Below are positions 27,277 to 36,529 of a stretch of 64,000 bases of DNA, piece after piece. The position numbers and the translations under genes were made by a program. The stretch lies in contig NZ_FCNY02000015.1 in NCBI RefSeq assembly GCF_001544575.2, positions 62,001-126,000 of the forward strand. Direction: 5' to 3'. The first letter of the stretch is position 1. Each line of letters starts with the position of its first letter. This stretch comes from Caballeronia cordobensis (lineage in GTDB: Bacteria > Pseudomonadota > Gammaproteobacteria > Burkholderiales > Burkholderiaceae). The notes beneath the pieces were generated by a model. That model did not search any database, had not been told where the DNA came from, and saw only the letters and a program-made list of their open reading frames with translations.

Positions 27277-27759
27277 ATGAACAACTTCGACGACGCCTTC
27301 GAAGCGCTCATCGGCAGCGAAGGCGGCTACTCGTTCCACCCGGCGGACCCGGGCGGCGAAACGATGTGGGGTGTGACGGCGCGCGTCGCGCGAGGCTACG
27401 GCTATGCGGGCGCGATGAAGGACCTGCCGCTCGACCTCGCCAGGCGTATCGCCAAGCAGAAGTATTGGGACCCGCTGCATCTCGATGAATTCGATCCGCG
27501 CGTCGCCTTCCAGATCTTCGACGCCAACTACAACGGCGGACTCGTCGTGCTGTGGATGCAGAAGGCATCGGGCGCGAAGGAAGACGGCAAGTTCGGCCCC
27601 GATACGGTCGATGCCGTCAAAGCCGCCGATCCGATGCGTTTCGTACTCCGATTCATTGCTTATCGATTGCGTTATCTGAAGGGCCTGCACGCATGGCCGA
27701 CGTTCAGCCGCGGCTGGACCGAGCGCATGGCCGTGAATCTTCTTTTGGGAGCAGCATGA
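27277..27759 (+). CDS. Glycoside hydrolase family 108 endolysin
   Basis: 160 residues. N-terminal GH108 muramidase domain with the catalytic Glu in LIGSEGGYSFHPADPGGETMWGVT and the YWDPLHLDEFDPRVAFQIFDANYN segment. The C-terminal half is the short peptidoglycan-binding domain (KEDGKFGPDTVDAVKAADP). No signal peptide, so it would need a holin to reach the cell wall, and one is encoded directly after it with an ATGA overlap. No other phage genes surround it. Confidence 0.9.
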   Translation: MNNFDDAFEALIGSEGGYSFHPADPGGETMWGVTARVARGYGYAGAMKDLPLDLARRIAKQKYWDPLHLDEFDPRVAFQIFDANYNGGLVVLWMQKASGAKEDGKFGPDTVDAVKAADPMRFVLRFIAYRLRYLKGLHAWPTFSRGWTERMAVNLLLGAA

Positions 27760-28457
27760 TGGACTGGTCGAAAGTGGCGGCAACGATCGGCGCGAAGGCG
27801 CCTCTTCTGGCGGGTCTCATCGGCGGGCCGGTGGGTCTCGGCGTGACGACGGCGGCCGCGATCATCTCGCATGCGCTCGGCACGCCGAGCGATCCGGATG
27901 TCGTCGAGACCGCGCTCAACGATCCCGACGCGCTCGACAAGATCGGCAAAGCGGAAAACGCGAACTCGCTTCAGTTGCAGCAGCTTGTGGTGGCAGCGGC
28001 GCAGGCGCGCCTGTCGTTCGAAGCGGACATGGCGCGCATCGCGGCGGGCGACCGCGCCGATGCGCGCGCAATGGGCATCGCCAACAAGGACTGGGTGCCG
28101 AAGGTGCTCGCGATGAGCGTGACCGCCGGCTTCTTCGGCATCCTGCTCTTGATGGCGTTGCGCGCCTTGCCCGAGGCGAATCGCGATCTCGTCAACGTCG
28201 TGGTCGGCGCGCTCGGGACGGCGTGGATCAGCATCATCGGCTATTACTTCGGGACGTCGGCGGGCTCGATGCGCAAGACGGAGCTGCTCGCGCAACCCAG
28301 CGTGCCGATCACGCCGGAGACGGCCGTGACGTTGCGCGATCCTGCGCCGGCGGCATCGGCTTCGGCTGCCCGCGATGCGTCGGGCGCGCATGCGGATCAT
28401 GCACCGCGCGCGTTTGTGCCGGGCGGGCAAGGTCCGATCTTTACGGGTGGGTCGTGA
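27756..28457 (+). CDS. Phage-type holin (3TM, MDWSKV type)
   Basis: 233 residues. Start overlaps the endolysin stop as ATGA, showing translational coupling. One hydrophobic segment near residues 15-40 (PLLAGLIGGPVGLGVTTAAAII) and two more about 118-170 (VPKVLAMSVTAGFFGILLLMAL, then VVVGALGTAWISIIGYYFG). This plan and the ENANSLQLQQLVVAAAQARLSFEADMARI helix are known from holin-of-3TMs proteins in phages. The C-terminal Ala/Pro tail is longer than usual. Likely works with the endolysin in lysis or holin-mediated protein release. Confidence 0.8.
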   Translation: MMDWSKVAATIGAKAPLLAGLIGGPVGLGVTTAAAIISHALGTPSDPDVVETALNDPDALDKIGKAENANSLQLQQLVVAAAQARLSFEADMARIAAGDRADARAMGIANKDWVPKVLAMSVTAGFFGILLLMALRALPEANRDLVNVVVGALGTAWISIIGYYFGTSAGSMRKTELLAQPSVPITPETAVTLRDPAPAASASAARDASGAHADHAPRAFVPGGQGPIFTGGS

Positions 28458-28502
28458 GCGGGAATCGCCGGTGAGCGCCGGGACCGGCCTGAATATCGCT
28501 GA

Positions 28503-28519
28503 TCCCGAAAACCCTCACC
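28503..28519 (-). repeat. Dispersed RepA-type iteron
   Basis: TCCCGAAAACCCTCACC on the + strand, the exact reverse complement of GGTGAGGGTTTTCGGGA found in the origin array at 61629. Lies between convergent genes. Confidence 0.85.
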
Positions 28520-28585
28520 TTTCCCGCTCCCCGCCGCGCCGAAACCCCTTAAAACAAAGGCCTCAAACGCGCTCCAAACCCACGT

Positions 28586-28602
28586 TCCCGAAAACCCTCA
28601 CC
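28586..28602 (-). repeat. Dispersed RepA-type iteron
   Basis: Identical to the copy 83 bp before it, same inverted orientation. Its last base touches the stop codon of the IclR regulator gene. Confidence 0.85.
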
Positions 28603-29370
28603 TCAGATCACGTTCAGCATCGACAACGCCGTCTCCTGCAACGGCTGCAGCACGCGAAGCAGCGCGGCCTCGCTCGTCTCTTTTCCGATCGGCATGTTCA
28701 CCGACAGCGCGGCCACCACTTCGCCATGCCGGTTCTTCATCGGCACCGCGACGCCGCGCACGCCCATCTGCAATTGCTGCTCGATCGCGACGTAACCATC
28801 CACACGCGACTGGCGGATCTTCTCGTAGAGCTTTTCCTTGTTGGTGATCGTGAGCGGCGTGAAGGGCTTGAACTCGGTCGCGTCGAGCCACTGGCGCACG
28901 GAGGCTTCGTCCTTGTAGGCGAGCATCGCGATGCCGCCCGACATCAACGCCGCCGGCACGCGCGCGCCGAGCACGAAGCCCGTCGTCATCACGCGCGTGG
29001 AGCCGTTGCGCGCGATGATGACGAGATCCCAGTCGTCCAGCACGCTCACGTACACCGACTCGTGTATCGACGCGCTCAACTGCTGCAGATAAGGCTGCAC
29101 GATGCGCGGCAGCCGCGCCGACTCGAAATACGACCAGCCCATGCGCAACACGCGCGGCGTGAGATTGAAGAGCTTGCCGTCGGTCTGCACGTAGCCGAGA
29201 TGCGCGAGCGTCAGCAGATAGCGGCGCGCGGCGGTGCGCGTCAAGCCCGTGCGCATGGCGGCTTGCGTCGGCGTCATGCGGGCGTGCTGATCGTCGAAGG
29301 CTTCGAGAATCGCCAGGCCCTTTTCCAGGCCGGCGATCCAGTCGCGTTTGTCGAGTGCCGGTTTAGTCAT
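28603..29370 (-). CDS. IclR-family transcriptional regulator
   Basis: 255 residues. Winged HTH at residues 12-70 (GLEKGLAILEAFDDQHARMTPTQAAMRTGLTRTAARRYLLTLAHLGYVQ) and the GAF-like effector domain after residue 80. Closest in style to PcaR/PobR regulators of aromatic catabolism. Divergent from an MHS transporter with an inverted repeat between them, so it probably controls that gene. Confidence 0.92.
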   Translation of the reverse strand: MTKPALDKRDWIAGLEKGLAILEAFDDQHARMTPTQAAMRTGLTRTAARRYLLTLAHLGYVQTDGKLFNLTPRVLRMGWSYFESARLPRIVQPYLQQLSASIHESVYVSVLDDWDLVIIARNGSTRVMTTGFVLGARVPAALMSGGIAMLAYKDEASVRQWLDATEFKPFTPLTITNKEKLYEKIRQSRVDGYVAIEQQLQMGVRGVAVPMKNRHGEVVAALSVNMPIGKETSEAALLRVLQPLQETALSMLNVI

Positions 29371-29454
29371 GCTGACATGCTTGTTTAGTTATGGATCACG
29401 GGATGTTTCGGCCTCCCACAATAGCCAATGGCTAGTGCTAACCCCCAAAGTGAT

Positions 29455-29484
29455 CGATTATCGGACACGCGCGTGCGATAATCG
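29455..29484. promoter_or_regulatory. Inverted repeat, possible IclR operator
   Basis: Arms CGATTATCG (29455-29463) and CGATAATCG (29476-29484), perfectly complementary, 12-bp spacer. Centred between the divergent IclR and transporter genes, in the AT-richer promoter region. Confidence 0.55.
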
Positions 29485-29638
29485 CGCAAAATTTATCATA
29501 AAACGTTGATCGAAAGGGGTTGCGCTCTTATTCTCCAATCACTTTCAGAGCGACGCGTATTCAGACCTTCCGAATGCCCTGCCGCTCGCCCAGGTTCTCA
29601 GGCTCAACTCCATAAACCCATTGTTCGGAGACATCTCT

Positions 29639-31048
29639 ATGGCTAGCCTCAAGGAAGACGCGCACGGCGGCCGCCAGGCGAAAAAAGCGACCGCGAGCGG
29701 CTGGATCGGCTCGGCGCTGGAGTATTACGACTTCTTCATCTACGCCCAGGCAGCAGCGCTCATTTTCCCGCAGTTGTTCTTCCCGTCGGGCAATCCGAAG
29801 GTGGCGATCATCGCGTCGCTCGCGACGTATGGCGTGGGCTACGTGGCTCGTCCGATCGGCGCGTTCGTGCTCGGCCATCTCGGCGACACGCACGGCCGCA
29901 AGAACGTGCTGCTCATCTGCATGTTCCTGATGGGTCTCTCGACGATGGCGGTCGGTCTCCTGCCGACTTATCACCAGATCGGCATGCTCGCGCCGGCGCT
30001 GCTCGTCGTGCTGCGTCTGGTTCAGGGCTTTGCGGTGGCGGGTGAAATCTCCGGCGCAAGCTCGATGATTCTCGAACACGCGCCGTTCGGACGCCGCGGT
30101 TACTACGCGAGCTTCACGCTGCAGGGCGTGCAGGCCGGCCAGATTCTCGCCGCCGCCGTGTTCCTGCCGCTCGCCACGTTCATGCCGGAAGACATGTTCA
30201 ATTCGTGGGGCTGGCGCGTTCCGTTCCTGCTGTCGGCCTTCGTGCTGGTCGCGGGCTACATCATCCGGAAGGAAGTGCATGAAACGCCGGCGTTCACGTC
30301 CGAAGAATCGCACGGCGATCTGCCGAAGTCGCCGATCAAGGAAGCGTTCGCCAACAGCACGCCCGACATGATCCGCGTCGTCTGCATGGCGCTGATGAAC
30401 GTGATTCCCGTCGTCGCTACGATCTTCGGTGCGGCGTATGCGGTGCAGTCGTCGTATGGCATCGGCTTCCACAAGAGCGTGTATCTGTGGATTCCGGTGG
30501 TCGGCAATATCGTCGCGGTGCTGGTGATTCCGTTCGTCGGCAATCTGTCGGACAAGATCGGCCGCCGCCCGATGATGATCGGCGGTTCGCTGATCTCCGG
30601 CGTGCTGGCCTTCGGCTATCTGTATGCGATCAGCATCCACAGCGTGACGCTCGCGTTCCTGATGTCGCTGCTGATGTGGGGCGTGGTGTACCAGGGCTAC
30701 AACGCGATCTTCCCGAGCTTCTACCCGGAACTCTTCCCGACCCGCTCGCGTGTCTCGGCCATGGCGATTGCGCAGAACGTCGGCACGACCATCACCGCGC
30801 TCCTGCCCGCGCTGTTCGCAGCGGTGGCGCCCCCGGGATCGGACAACATCCCGCTGACGGTCGGCGCCATTGCCTTCGGCGTGACGATCATCGCGGCAAT
30901 CGCGGCTTACTCGGCACGTGAGACGTATCGCATCCGCCTGAACGATCTCGGCAAGAAGGACGCCGTGCCGATGAGCGAGCAAGAGTACGAGCGCCTGCGC
31001 GCCGACTCGATGAACGTGGACAAGGTCGCGAAGGCGCGCCACGCATAA
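29639..31048 (+). CDS. MFS transporter, metabolite:H+ symporter (MHS) family
   Basis: 469 residues, 12 membrane helices. MHS hallmarks: SGWIGSALEYYDFFIYAQAAALIF in helix 1, GHLGDTHGRKNVLL between helices 2 and 3, and GNLSDKIGRRPMMIGG in the second half. Members take up organic acids such as shikimate, alpha-ketoglutarate or benzoate-like compounds. The divergent IclR regulator suggests an aromatic or related acid. Followed by a strong terminator. Confidence 0.92.
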   Translation: MASLKEDAHGGRQAKKATASGWIGSALEYYDFFIYAQAAALIFPQLFFPSGNPKVAIIASLATYGVGYVARPIGAFVLGHLGDTHGRKNVLLICMFLMGLSTMAVGLLPTYHQIGMLAPALLVVLRLVQGFAVAGEISGASSMILEHAPFGRRGYYASFTLQGVQAGQILAAAVFLPLATFMPEDMFNSWGWRVPFLLSAFVLVAGYIIRKEVHETPAFTSEESHGDLPKSPIKEAFANSTPDMIRVVCMALMNVIPVVATIFGAAYAVQSSYGIGFHKSVYLWIPVVGNIVAVLVIPFVGNLSDKIGRRPMMIGGSLISGVLAFGYLYAISIHSVTLAFLMSLLMWGVVYQGYNAIFPSFYPELFPTRSRVSAMAIAQNVGTTITALLPALFAAVAPPGSDNIPLTVGAIAFGVTIIAAIAAYSARETYRIRLNDLGKKDAVPMSEQEYERLRADSMNVDKVAKARHA

Positions 31049-31070
31049 ATCGACCGTGCTGGAGTGTTTG

Positions 31071-31097
31071 ACGGGCCCTTCGGGGCCCGTTTTTTTT
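31071..31097 (+). terminator. Rho-independent terminator
   Basis: Stem ACGGGCCC / GGGCCCGT (31071-31078, 31083-31090), loop TTCG, followed by a run of T. Ends the MHS transporter transcript. Confidence 0.9.
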
Positions 31098-31167
31098 GCG
31101 CCCGGCGTTTCGAGTCGGCGTGAGCGTTTAACATGAATGCCAATTCATCGATGACGCGGAGTTATGA

Positions 31168-32082
31168 ATGGCGGGCTTCAACGAACGCATCCTCAACGGC
31201 ATCAGCGTGTTCGCGGCGATCGTCGACGCGGGCACATTCGCCGCGGCGGGCGATCGTCTCGGCATGTCGCAGCCCGGCGTGAGCCGCGCCATCGCGCGTC
31301 TCGAAGCGCGCCTGAAGATTCGGCTTTTCGACCGCACGACACGCAGCGTCGCGCTCACCGACGACGGCCGGCGCTTCTTCGCCCAGGTCATGCCGCATCT
31401 CGCGGGGCTCGAAGAGGCGGCGGCCACCGCATCGGGCAGTTCGACGTCCGTGCGCGGACGCTTGCGCGTGAATGTCGATCCGATTTTTTCGCGGCTTTTG
31501 CTCGGCCCGAAGCTCGATGCGTTTCTCAAGGCGCACGCCGATCTGCAACTGGAACTCATCACGAGCGACCGGCTGGGCGACATGATCGCGGACGGCTTCG
31601 ATCTCGCCGTGCGCTTCGGCGAGCCGCGCGAATCGAGTCTCATCGCGCGCAAGCTGCTCGATACGCCGGTGCACACCGTCGCCGCGCCGTCCTATATCAA
31701 ACGATGCGGCAAGCCCGCGACGCCGCAGTCGCTCGCCGACGACGCGCACACGTGCATCGAGTTTCGCGACCCTGAAACGGGGCGGCCGTTCGTGTGGGAG
31801 TTTCATCGGAAGAAGAAGCGCATCGCGGTTCAGACACACGGCCGTCTGACATTGAACGATCCCGGCACGATGCTGAGCACGCTGCTGTCGGGCTATGGCA
31901 TCGCGCAGATTCTCGCGCTCGGTCACGAGCATCTGCTCGCGGACGGCAAGCTGATCGACCTCTTCCCCGACTGGCCCGACGAGCGCTTTCCGCTCTATGC
32001 GTTTTATCCGTCGCGGCATCATCCGCCGGCAAAGACGCGGGCGTTTCTCGATCTCGTCATCGCGCTCACCGGCAATCGCTGA
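31168..32082 (+). CDS. LysR-family transcriptional regulator
   Basis: 304 residues. HTH at MAGFNERILNGISVFAAIVDAGTFAAAGDRLGMSQPGVSRAIARLEARL, effector domain from about residue 95. Stand-alone gene converging on the MarR-GNAT gene; no neighbour is an obvious target. Confidence 0.9.
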   Translation: MAGFNERILNGISVFAAIVDAGTFAAAGDRLGMSQPGVSRAIARLEARLKIRLFDRTTRSVALTDDGRRFFAQVMPHLAGLEEAAATASGSSTSVRGRLRVNVDPIFSRLLLGPKLDAFLKAHADLQLELITSDRLGDMIADGFDLAVRFGEPRESSLIARKLLDTPVHTVAAPSYIKRCGKPATPQSLADDAHTCIEFRDPETGRPFVWEFHRKKKRIAVQTHGRLTLNDPGTMLSTLLSGYGIAQILALGHEHLLADGKLIDLFPDWPDERFPLYAFYPSRHHPPAKTRAFLDLVIALTGNR

Positions 32083-32091
32083 CGGCGCGCA

Positions 32092-32976
32092 TCAACGCAA
32101 CGCTTTCTCGAACCAGTGATCGGCATACGCTTCATCGCTGAACGGCGCGACTTCGACATAACCCGCCTGGCGATACAGCTTGATCGCCTCCTTCAGCGTC
32201 TTGTTGGTCTCGAGACGCACGGCTTTCGCTCCGCTTCGGCGCGCGTGCTGCTCGGCTTCTCCCAGCAAGCGCCGTCCGACGCCGAGGCCGCGCGCGGACG
32301 CGCTCACCCACATGCGTTTCAGTTCGGCCGCGGACTTGCCATGAAACTTGAGCGCCACGCAGCCGAGCGCCGCGCCGCGCAGTCTCGCGACGATCAGCGC
32401 GCCCCGCGGTGCGACGAGTTCGCGCGCATCGGCTGACAGGCTGCGCGACGGATCGAAACCCGCATCGAAGCGCGCATTCAATTCGGTGAAGTATTGATCG
32501 ATGCACCATCGCGCATCGTCGCTCGCCGGGTCTTCGATCGCGAAGCGCATCAGCGAAGGTTGCAGCAAGCGCTCGACTTCCGCCATTGCCGCGACGAGCC
32601 GCTCGCGCTGCGATTCGTTCAACGGTTCCAGCATGCTGCCCGCGACGGTGTCCGACAGCCGTTCGAGTTCGTCGCGTTCGCCGCGGCCCGCTTCGGTCAA
32701 TACGGCGCGGCGCACCCTGCGGTCGTCGGGACGGGATTCCACCGCGACGAGCCTTTGCCGTTCGAGCGATGCCAGCGTGCGGCTCAGATAGCCCGAGTCG
32801 AGCCCGAGACGCTCGCGCAGCACGCGAAGATCGACGCCTTGCGCGCCGATCTCCCAGAGCAGCCGCGACTCGCCCATGGGCCGGCCGCGTCCGAGAAAAT
32901 GATCGTTGAGCGCGCCGATGCCCTCGGCAACGGTGCGATTGAAGCTGCGAATCTGATTGATGTCGGCCGGATTCAT
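32092..32976 (-). CDS. MarR-GNAT fusion (bifunctional regulator/acetyltransferase)
   Basis: 294 residues from the ATG giving MNPADINQIRSF; a start four codons earlier is possible. Residues about 1-145 are a MarR-type winged HTH (LDSGYLSRTLASLERQRLVAVESRPDDRRVRRAVLTEAG), residues about 150-294 a GNAT acetyltransferase (RMWVSASARGLGVGRRLLGEAEQHARRSG acetyl-CoA loop). The fused architecture is common in Burkholderiaceae. Acetyl target unknown. A palindrome just upstream of the start suggests self-control. Confidence 0.9.
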   Translation of the reverse strand: MNPADINQIRSFNRTVAEGIGALNDHFLGRGRPMGESRLLWEIGAQGVDLRVLRERLGLDSGYLSRTLASLERQRLVAVESRPDDRRVRRAVLTEAGRGERDELERLSDTVAGSMLEPLNESQRERLVAAMAEVERLLQPSLMRFAIEDPASDDARWCIDQYFTELNARFDAGFDPSRSLSADARELVAPRGALIVARLRGAALGCVALKFHGKSAAELKRMWVSASARGLGVGRRLLGEAEQHARRSGAKAVRLETNKTLKEAIKLYRQAGYVEVAPFSDEAYADHWFEKALR

Positions 32977-32998
32977 GGCGATGCCCAAGGCGAGTTCA

Positions 32999-33022
32999 AT
33001 TCTCTGACCTTAGTCAGAGAAT
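32999..33022. promoter_or_regulatory. Palindromic operator upstream of MarR-GNAT gene
   Basis: Perfect arms ATTCTCTGAC (32999-33008) and GTCAGAGAAT (33013-33022) with spacer CTTA. Size and position 22 bp upstream of the start fit autoregulation by the MarR domain. Confidence 0.65.
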
Positions 33023-33037
33023 ACGCCAGCGTCAAGC

Positions 33038-34051
33038 TCAATGCGTTTGCGCCACGGCTTCCACGCGCGTTTTCTCGCGGCGCCACGTCGCGGGCGGCTT
33101 ACCGACGAGGCGTTTGAACGCGCGGATGAACGCCGCTTCGGACGCGTAGCCCACGTCCTGCGCAACCGACGCGATCGTCGAGTTGGTGTTGCGCAAGAGA
33201 CCCGATGCGACCTGCATGCGCCAGTTGACGAGATATTGCATCGGCGGCAGTCCGATCATGTCGACGAAGCGCTCGTGCAACGCCGAACGCGAGAGACCCA
33301 CGCGCTCGCCGAGTTCCTCGACGGTCCATTCGTGCGACGGTTCGTCGTGCATGACGGCAAGCGCGCGGCCCACGAACCGGTCGCGCAATCCCGCGAGCCA
33401 GCCGCGGCTTTGATCAGGCAGCACTTCGACGTAACGGCGCACCGCATCGACGAACATCATTTCGCTCATGCGTTCGAGCATCGCCTCGCCGCCGGGCCGC
33501 TTATGGCGCGATTCGACCACGGCCTGCTGCATGAAGTGATTAATCCAGCCTTGCGTGCCGGTCTCGCTCAGATGAAGCAGGCGCGGCAACGTGGCGATCA
33601 GCGGATTGAACGGCCGCAGATCGCAGCCGAGAAAGCCGCACACGAGCATTGTTTCGTATGAATCCGCGGGGCGCGGATTGTTGCGCGCTTCGACCGCGTC
33701 ATAGGTCAGCGTAAAGGGCAACTGATCGATCTTCATCGAGAGCGGATCGATATCGGCCTCCGCGCGAATGCCGGGCGCGCTCGAAATCACATGCGCATCG
33801 CCATGCGGAAACACGATGATGTCGCCGCTCGCGAGACGCACCGGCGCTTCGCCGACGAGCGCGCCCCAGCAGTTGCCATGCGTCACGACGTGATACTCCA
33901 TCACGTGCTCGCAATCCGGCATGACGATGCTGGCGATGTCGCGCGCGGGCGGCGCCTCGGCCGCCCAGCTACGGTTTCCGCTCACATGAAAGAAGAGCGC
34001 GCCGCGCAGGCGCACCGTGCGCAGCACATCGGACAGGATGTCGTGACTCAT
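33038..34051 (-). CDS. AraC-family regulator with cupin sensor
   Basis: 337 residues. N-terminal cupin-like domain (GALFFHVSGNRSW, later GDIIVFPHGDAHVISS) and two C-terminal HTHs: EELGERVGLSRSALHERFVDMIGLPPMQYLVNWRMQVA and SVAQDVGYASEAAFIRAFKRLVGKPPATWR. Divergent from a methyltransferase gene about 170 bp away, the likely target. Confidence 0.92.
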   Translation of the reverse strand: MSHDILSDVLRTVRLRGALFFHVSGNRSWAAEAPPARDIASIVMPDCEHVMEYHVVTHGNCWGALVGEAPVRLASGDIIVFPHGDAHVISSAPGIRAEADIDPLSMKIDQLPFTLTYDAVEARNNPRPADSYETMLVCGFLGCDLRPFNPLIATLPRLLHLSETGTQGWINHFMQQAVVESRHKRPGGEAMLERMSEMMFVDAVRRYVEVLPDQSRGWLAGLRDRFVGRALAVMHDEPSHEWTVEELGERVGLSRSALHERFVDMIGLPPMQYLVNWRMQVASGLLRNTNSTIASVAQDVGYASEAAFIRAFKRLVGKPPATWRREKTRVEAVAQTH

Positions 34052-34221
34052 GTGGGCTCCCGGTGAGCGAAAGCATCGGCGCGTCGCAAAGCGGACGATC
34101 GGGCAATTCGCGGCGACTCGCGGACAGGCATCGAAGCGATGGTAACGGGATACTGCCTGTGCCCGCCATCAGGGCGATGCTCGACACCTCATCTGGAAAC
34201 TGGGAACCTGGAGAAGGAACC

Positions 34222-35073
34222 ATGCATGCGTTGAATACATCCGCGATCTGCGACGAGCCGATCAAGGCACAACCCGACTTCGCCGCGATCAAGGCCAAGC
34301 AGCAAGCCACATGGGCGAGCGGCGACTTTGCCGTGATCGGCACGACCTTGCAGATCGTGGGCGAAATGCTCGCTGAATCGATCGACGTGCGCGCAGGCGA
34401 ACGTGTTCTCGATATCGCCGCGGGCAACGGCAACGCGACGCTCGCCGCCGCTCGCCGTTTCGCTCACGTGACATCGACCGATTACGTGCCCGCGCTGCTC
34501 GAAAAGGGCCGTGCGCGCGCGCAGGCCGAAGGCCTTGCCGTCGATTTCAAGGAAGCCGATGCCGAAGCGCTGCCCTTCGACGACGGCAGCTTCGATGTCG
34601 TGCTGTCCACCTTCGGCGCGATGTTCACGCCCGATCACAAGCGCCCGGCGAGCGAAATGCTGCGCGTTGCGAAGAGCGGCGGGCGCATCGGCATGGCGAA
34701 CTGGACGCCCGAAGGTTTCATCGGACAACTATTCAAGCTGATCGGCGGATATGTGCCGCCGCCCGCGGGCCTGCAATCGCCGGCGCTGTGGGGCACCGAG
34801 CCGCATCTGGTCGCGTTGTTCGGCTCGGAAGCGCTGGATATCCGTTGCGTTCGCAAGCACTTCAACATGCGCTATGAATCGAGCGCGCACTGGATTCAGG
34901 TGTTCCGCGATTTCTACGGGCCGGTGCATCGTGCGTTCGCCGCGCTCGATGCCGCGAAACAGGCGGATCTCGAACGCGATATCACGGCCTTGCTCGAACG
35001 CTGCAACGTGGCGGGCGCGGCGTCGCTCGTGGTGCCGAGCGAGTATCTCGAAGTGGTGATCGTCAGGCGCTGA
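34222..35073 (+). CDS. SAM-dependent class I methyltransferase
   Basis: 283 residues. GGAGAAGGA precedes the ATG. SAM-binding motif I VLDIAAGNGNATLAAARR (about 60-77), motif II TSTDYVPALLEKGRARA, motif III DVVLSTFGAMFTPDHKRPASEMLRV, typical of UbiE/Methyltransf_11 proteins. Small-molecule substrate unknown. Probably regulated by the divergent AraC protein. Confidence 0.88.
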   Translation: MHALNTSAICDEPIKAQPDFAAIKAKQQATWASGDFAVIGTTLQIVGEMLAESIDVRAGERVLDIAAGNGNATLAAARRFAHVTSTDYVPALLEKGRARAQAEGLAVDFKEADAEALPFDDGSFDVVLSTFGAMFTPDHKRPASEMLRVAKSGGRIGMANWTPEGFIGQLFKLIGGYVPPPAGLQSPALWGTEPHLVALFGSEALDIRCVRKHFNMRYESSAHWIQVFRDFYGPVHRAFAALDAAKQADLERDITALLERCNVAGAASLVVPSEYLEVVIVRR

Positions 35074-35123
35074 AGTCGTGAGCGGCTCGCGCGCCCGCAC
35101 GGCGCATGAGCCGCCCGGCGAAC

Positions 35124-36170
35124 TCAGAGCATCACAGGCTTTTCGCTGCGCGCGCTTTCGATGATGGCCGCAAGCGTCGCGGCATTGTCGAGGCTCACTT
35201 GCGCGTAATACTCGATTGCGGCGGCATCGTGCGTCGCGATCATGCGCGCGAAGCTTTCGGCCGCGAAGAAGAAACCGCTGCCCGCTTCGGATGCGACCGT
35301 CTCGAACGGCACCGAATTCGGAATGCCGCGCCGCACGCGCAACTGGCTCGGCAAATAGCCGAACTGATCGCCGGCAGTCTGCGCGCTCGTGTGATTCAGA
35401 TATTCGGTGTCGATCGTGCCCTGCGTGCCGATGAGCGTCGCATGACGATGATTGGCCGCGTCCATCGAGCACGAGACTTGCGCGCGGCGGCCATCGGCAT
35501 AGACGAGCGTCGCCATGAGGCTGATATCGACCTTGCTATCGGCCCACGTCGCGACGGCATCGACCCGTTGCGGCGCGCTGCCCATCACGAGGCGAATGAG
35601 GCTCAGCGGATAGCTGCCCGCATCGAGCAGCGCGCCGCCGCCGAGTTCCGGCTTCATGCGGATGTTCGCGCCGGGATTGCCCACCGTGAAGCCGAAGCTG
35701 GCCTGGATCGCGCGCACGTCGCCGATCGCGCCTTCGCCGATCAGCGTCATCATCGCGGTCGTTTGCGGCTGGAAGTAATACGGAAACGCTTCGAGCAGCA
35801 TCACGCCATTGCGATCGGCGGCTTCGAACATGCGCACGGCTTCGTCGCGATCGAGCGCGAGCGGCTTTTCGCACAGGATGTGCTTGCCGTGGTCCGCGGC
35901 CTTGATCGCCCATTCGGCATGCAGGCTGTTCGGCAGCGGGATATAGACCGCGTCGATGTCCGGGGAGGCGAGCAGCGCGTCATAGCTGCCGAACCACGTT
36001 TCGATGCCGTTCGCTTCGGCGAACGCCTTCGCGCTTTCATCGCTGCGGCTCGCGACCGCGACGACGCGCACGGTCTCGCTCGGGCGGACGTCACGCGTGA
36101 ATTGTCTTGCGATGTTCGCGCCGCCGAGAATGCCGAGGCGCAGGACGGAAGAGGCTTGAGTGGACGACAA
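35124..36170 (-). CDS. Gfo/Idh/MocA-family oxidoreductase
   Basis: 348 residues from a TTG start. The TTG is chosen because AAGGAG lies six bases before it, whereas the upstream ATG (36203) has no ribosome site. N-terminal Rossmann fold LRLGILGGANIARQF, then ILCEKPLALDRDEAVRMFEAAD with the conserved EKP, and GGGALLDAGSYPLSLIRLVMG, marking the catalytic region of NAD(P)-dependent sugar or inositol dehydrogenases. Substrate unknown. Confidence 0.88.
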   Translation of the reverse strand: MSSTQASSVLRLGILGGANIARQFTRDVRPSETVRVVAVASRSDESAKAFAEANGIETWFGSYDALLASPDIDAVYIPLPNSLHAEWAIKAADHGKHILCEKPLALDRDEAVRMFEAADRNGVMLLEAFPYYFQPQTTAMMTLIGEGAIGDVRAIQASFGFTVGNPGANIRMKPELGGGALLDAGSYPLSLIRLVMGSAPQRVDAVATWADSKVDISLMATLVYADGRRAQVSCSMDAANHRHATLIGTQGTIDTEYLNHTSAQTAGDQFGYLPSQLRVRRGIPNSVPFETVASEAGSGFFFAAESFARMIATHDAAAIEYYAQVSLDNAATLAAIIESARSEKPVML

Positions 36171-36239
36171 GGCGGCTCCTTGAATTTGTACCAAACGGTT
36201 CACTCACGAAAGGTACCACAATCGTGCGCCGTTCGGCTT

Positions 36240-36449
36240 TCAGTGCACGCACGAATCCGGACGATGCTTCGCGCCGCGCCGTTCGGGGGGCACCTTGCAA
36301 TCGTCCACGCGTTGCTCGTCGCTGGCTTTGTCGCCGAGGCGCTCTTTCAGGGTTTTCGGTTCGGACGCGGCCTCGGATGCGGCTGCCTCCACGGCATGCG
36401 CCGCGCCGCTCCACGCAATGCATGCACAGATGAGCACGAGCTTCTTCAT
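36240..36449 (-). CDS. Small secreted protein of unknown function
   Basis: 69 residues with signal peptide MKKLVLICACIAWSGAAHA, then an Ala/Glu-rich and Lys/Arg-rich short mature region ending RPDSCVH with two Cys. It lies 80 bp after the sensor kinase on the same strand and may be read with it. Confidence 0.55.
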   Translation of the reverse strand: MKKLVLICACIAWSGAAHAVEAAASEAASEPKTLKERLGDKASDEQRVDDCKVPPERRGAKHRPDSCVH

Positions 36450-36529
36450 GACGGGCCCGCCGGCAAGGATGGAAACAACCAGCATCGTCGCGCGCGAAAA
36501 TAGCGACGCCCCGCTTCTTGCGCTTTCAT

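Noticed and set aside
28470..28490. Iteron-like GGTGAGCGCCGGGA
   Set aside because: Spacing between the two blocks is 3 instead of 6 bases.
31697..32032. Long Arg-rich frames antisense to regulators
   Set aside because: They shadow confidently identified LysR and other genes, an effect of GC-rich codons.
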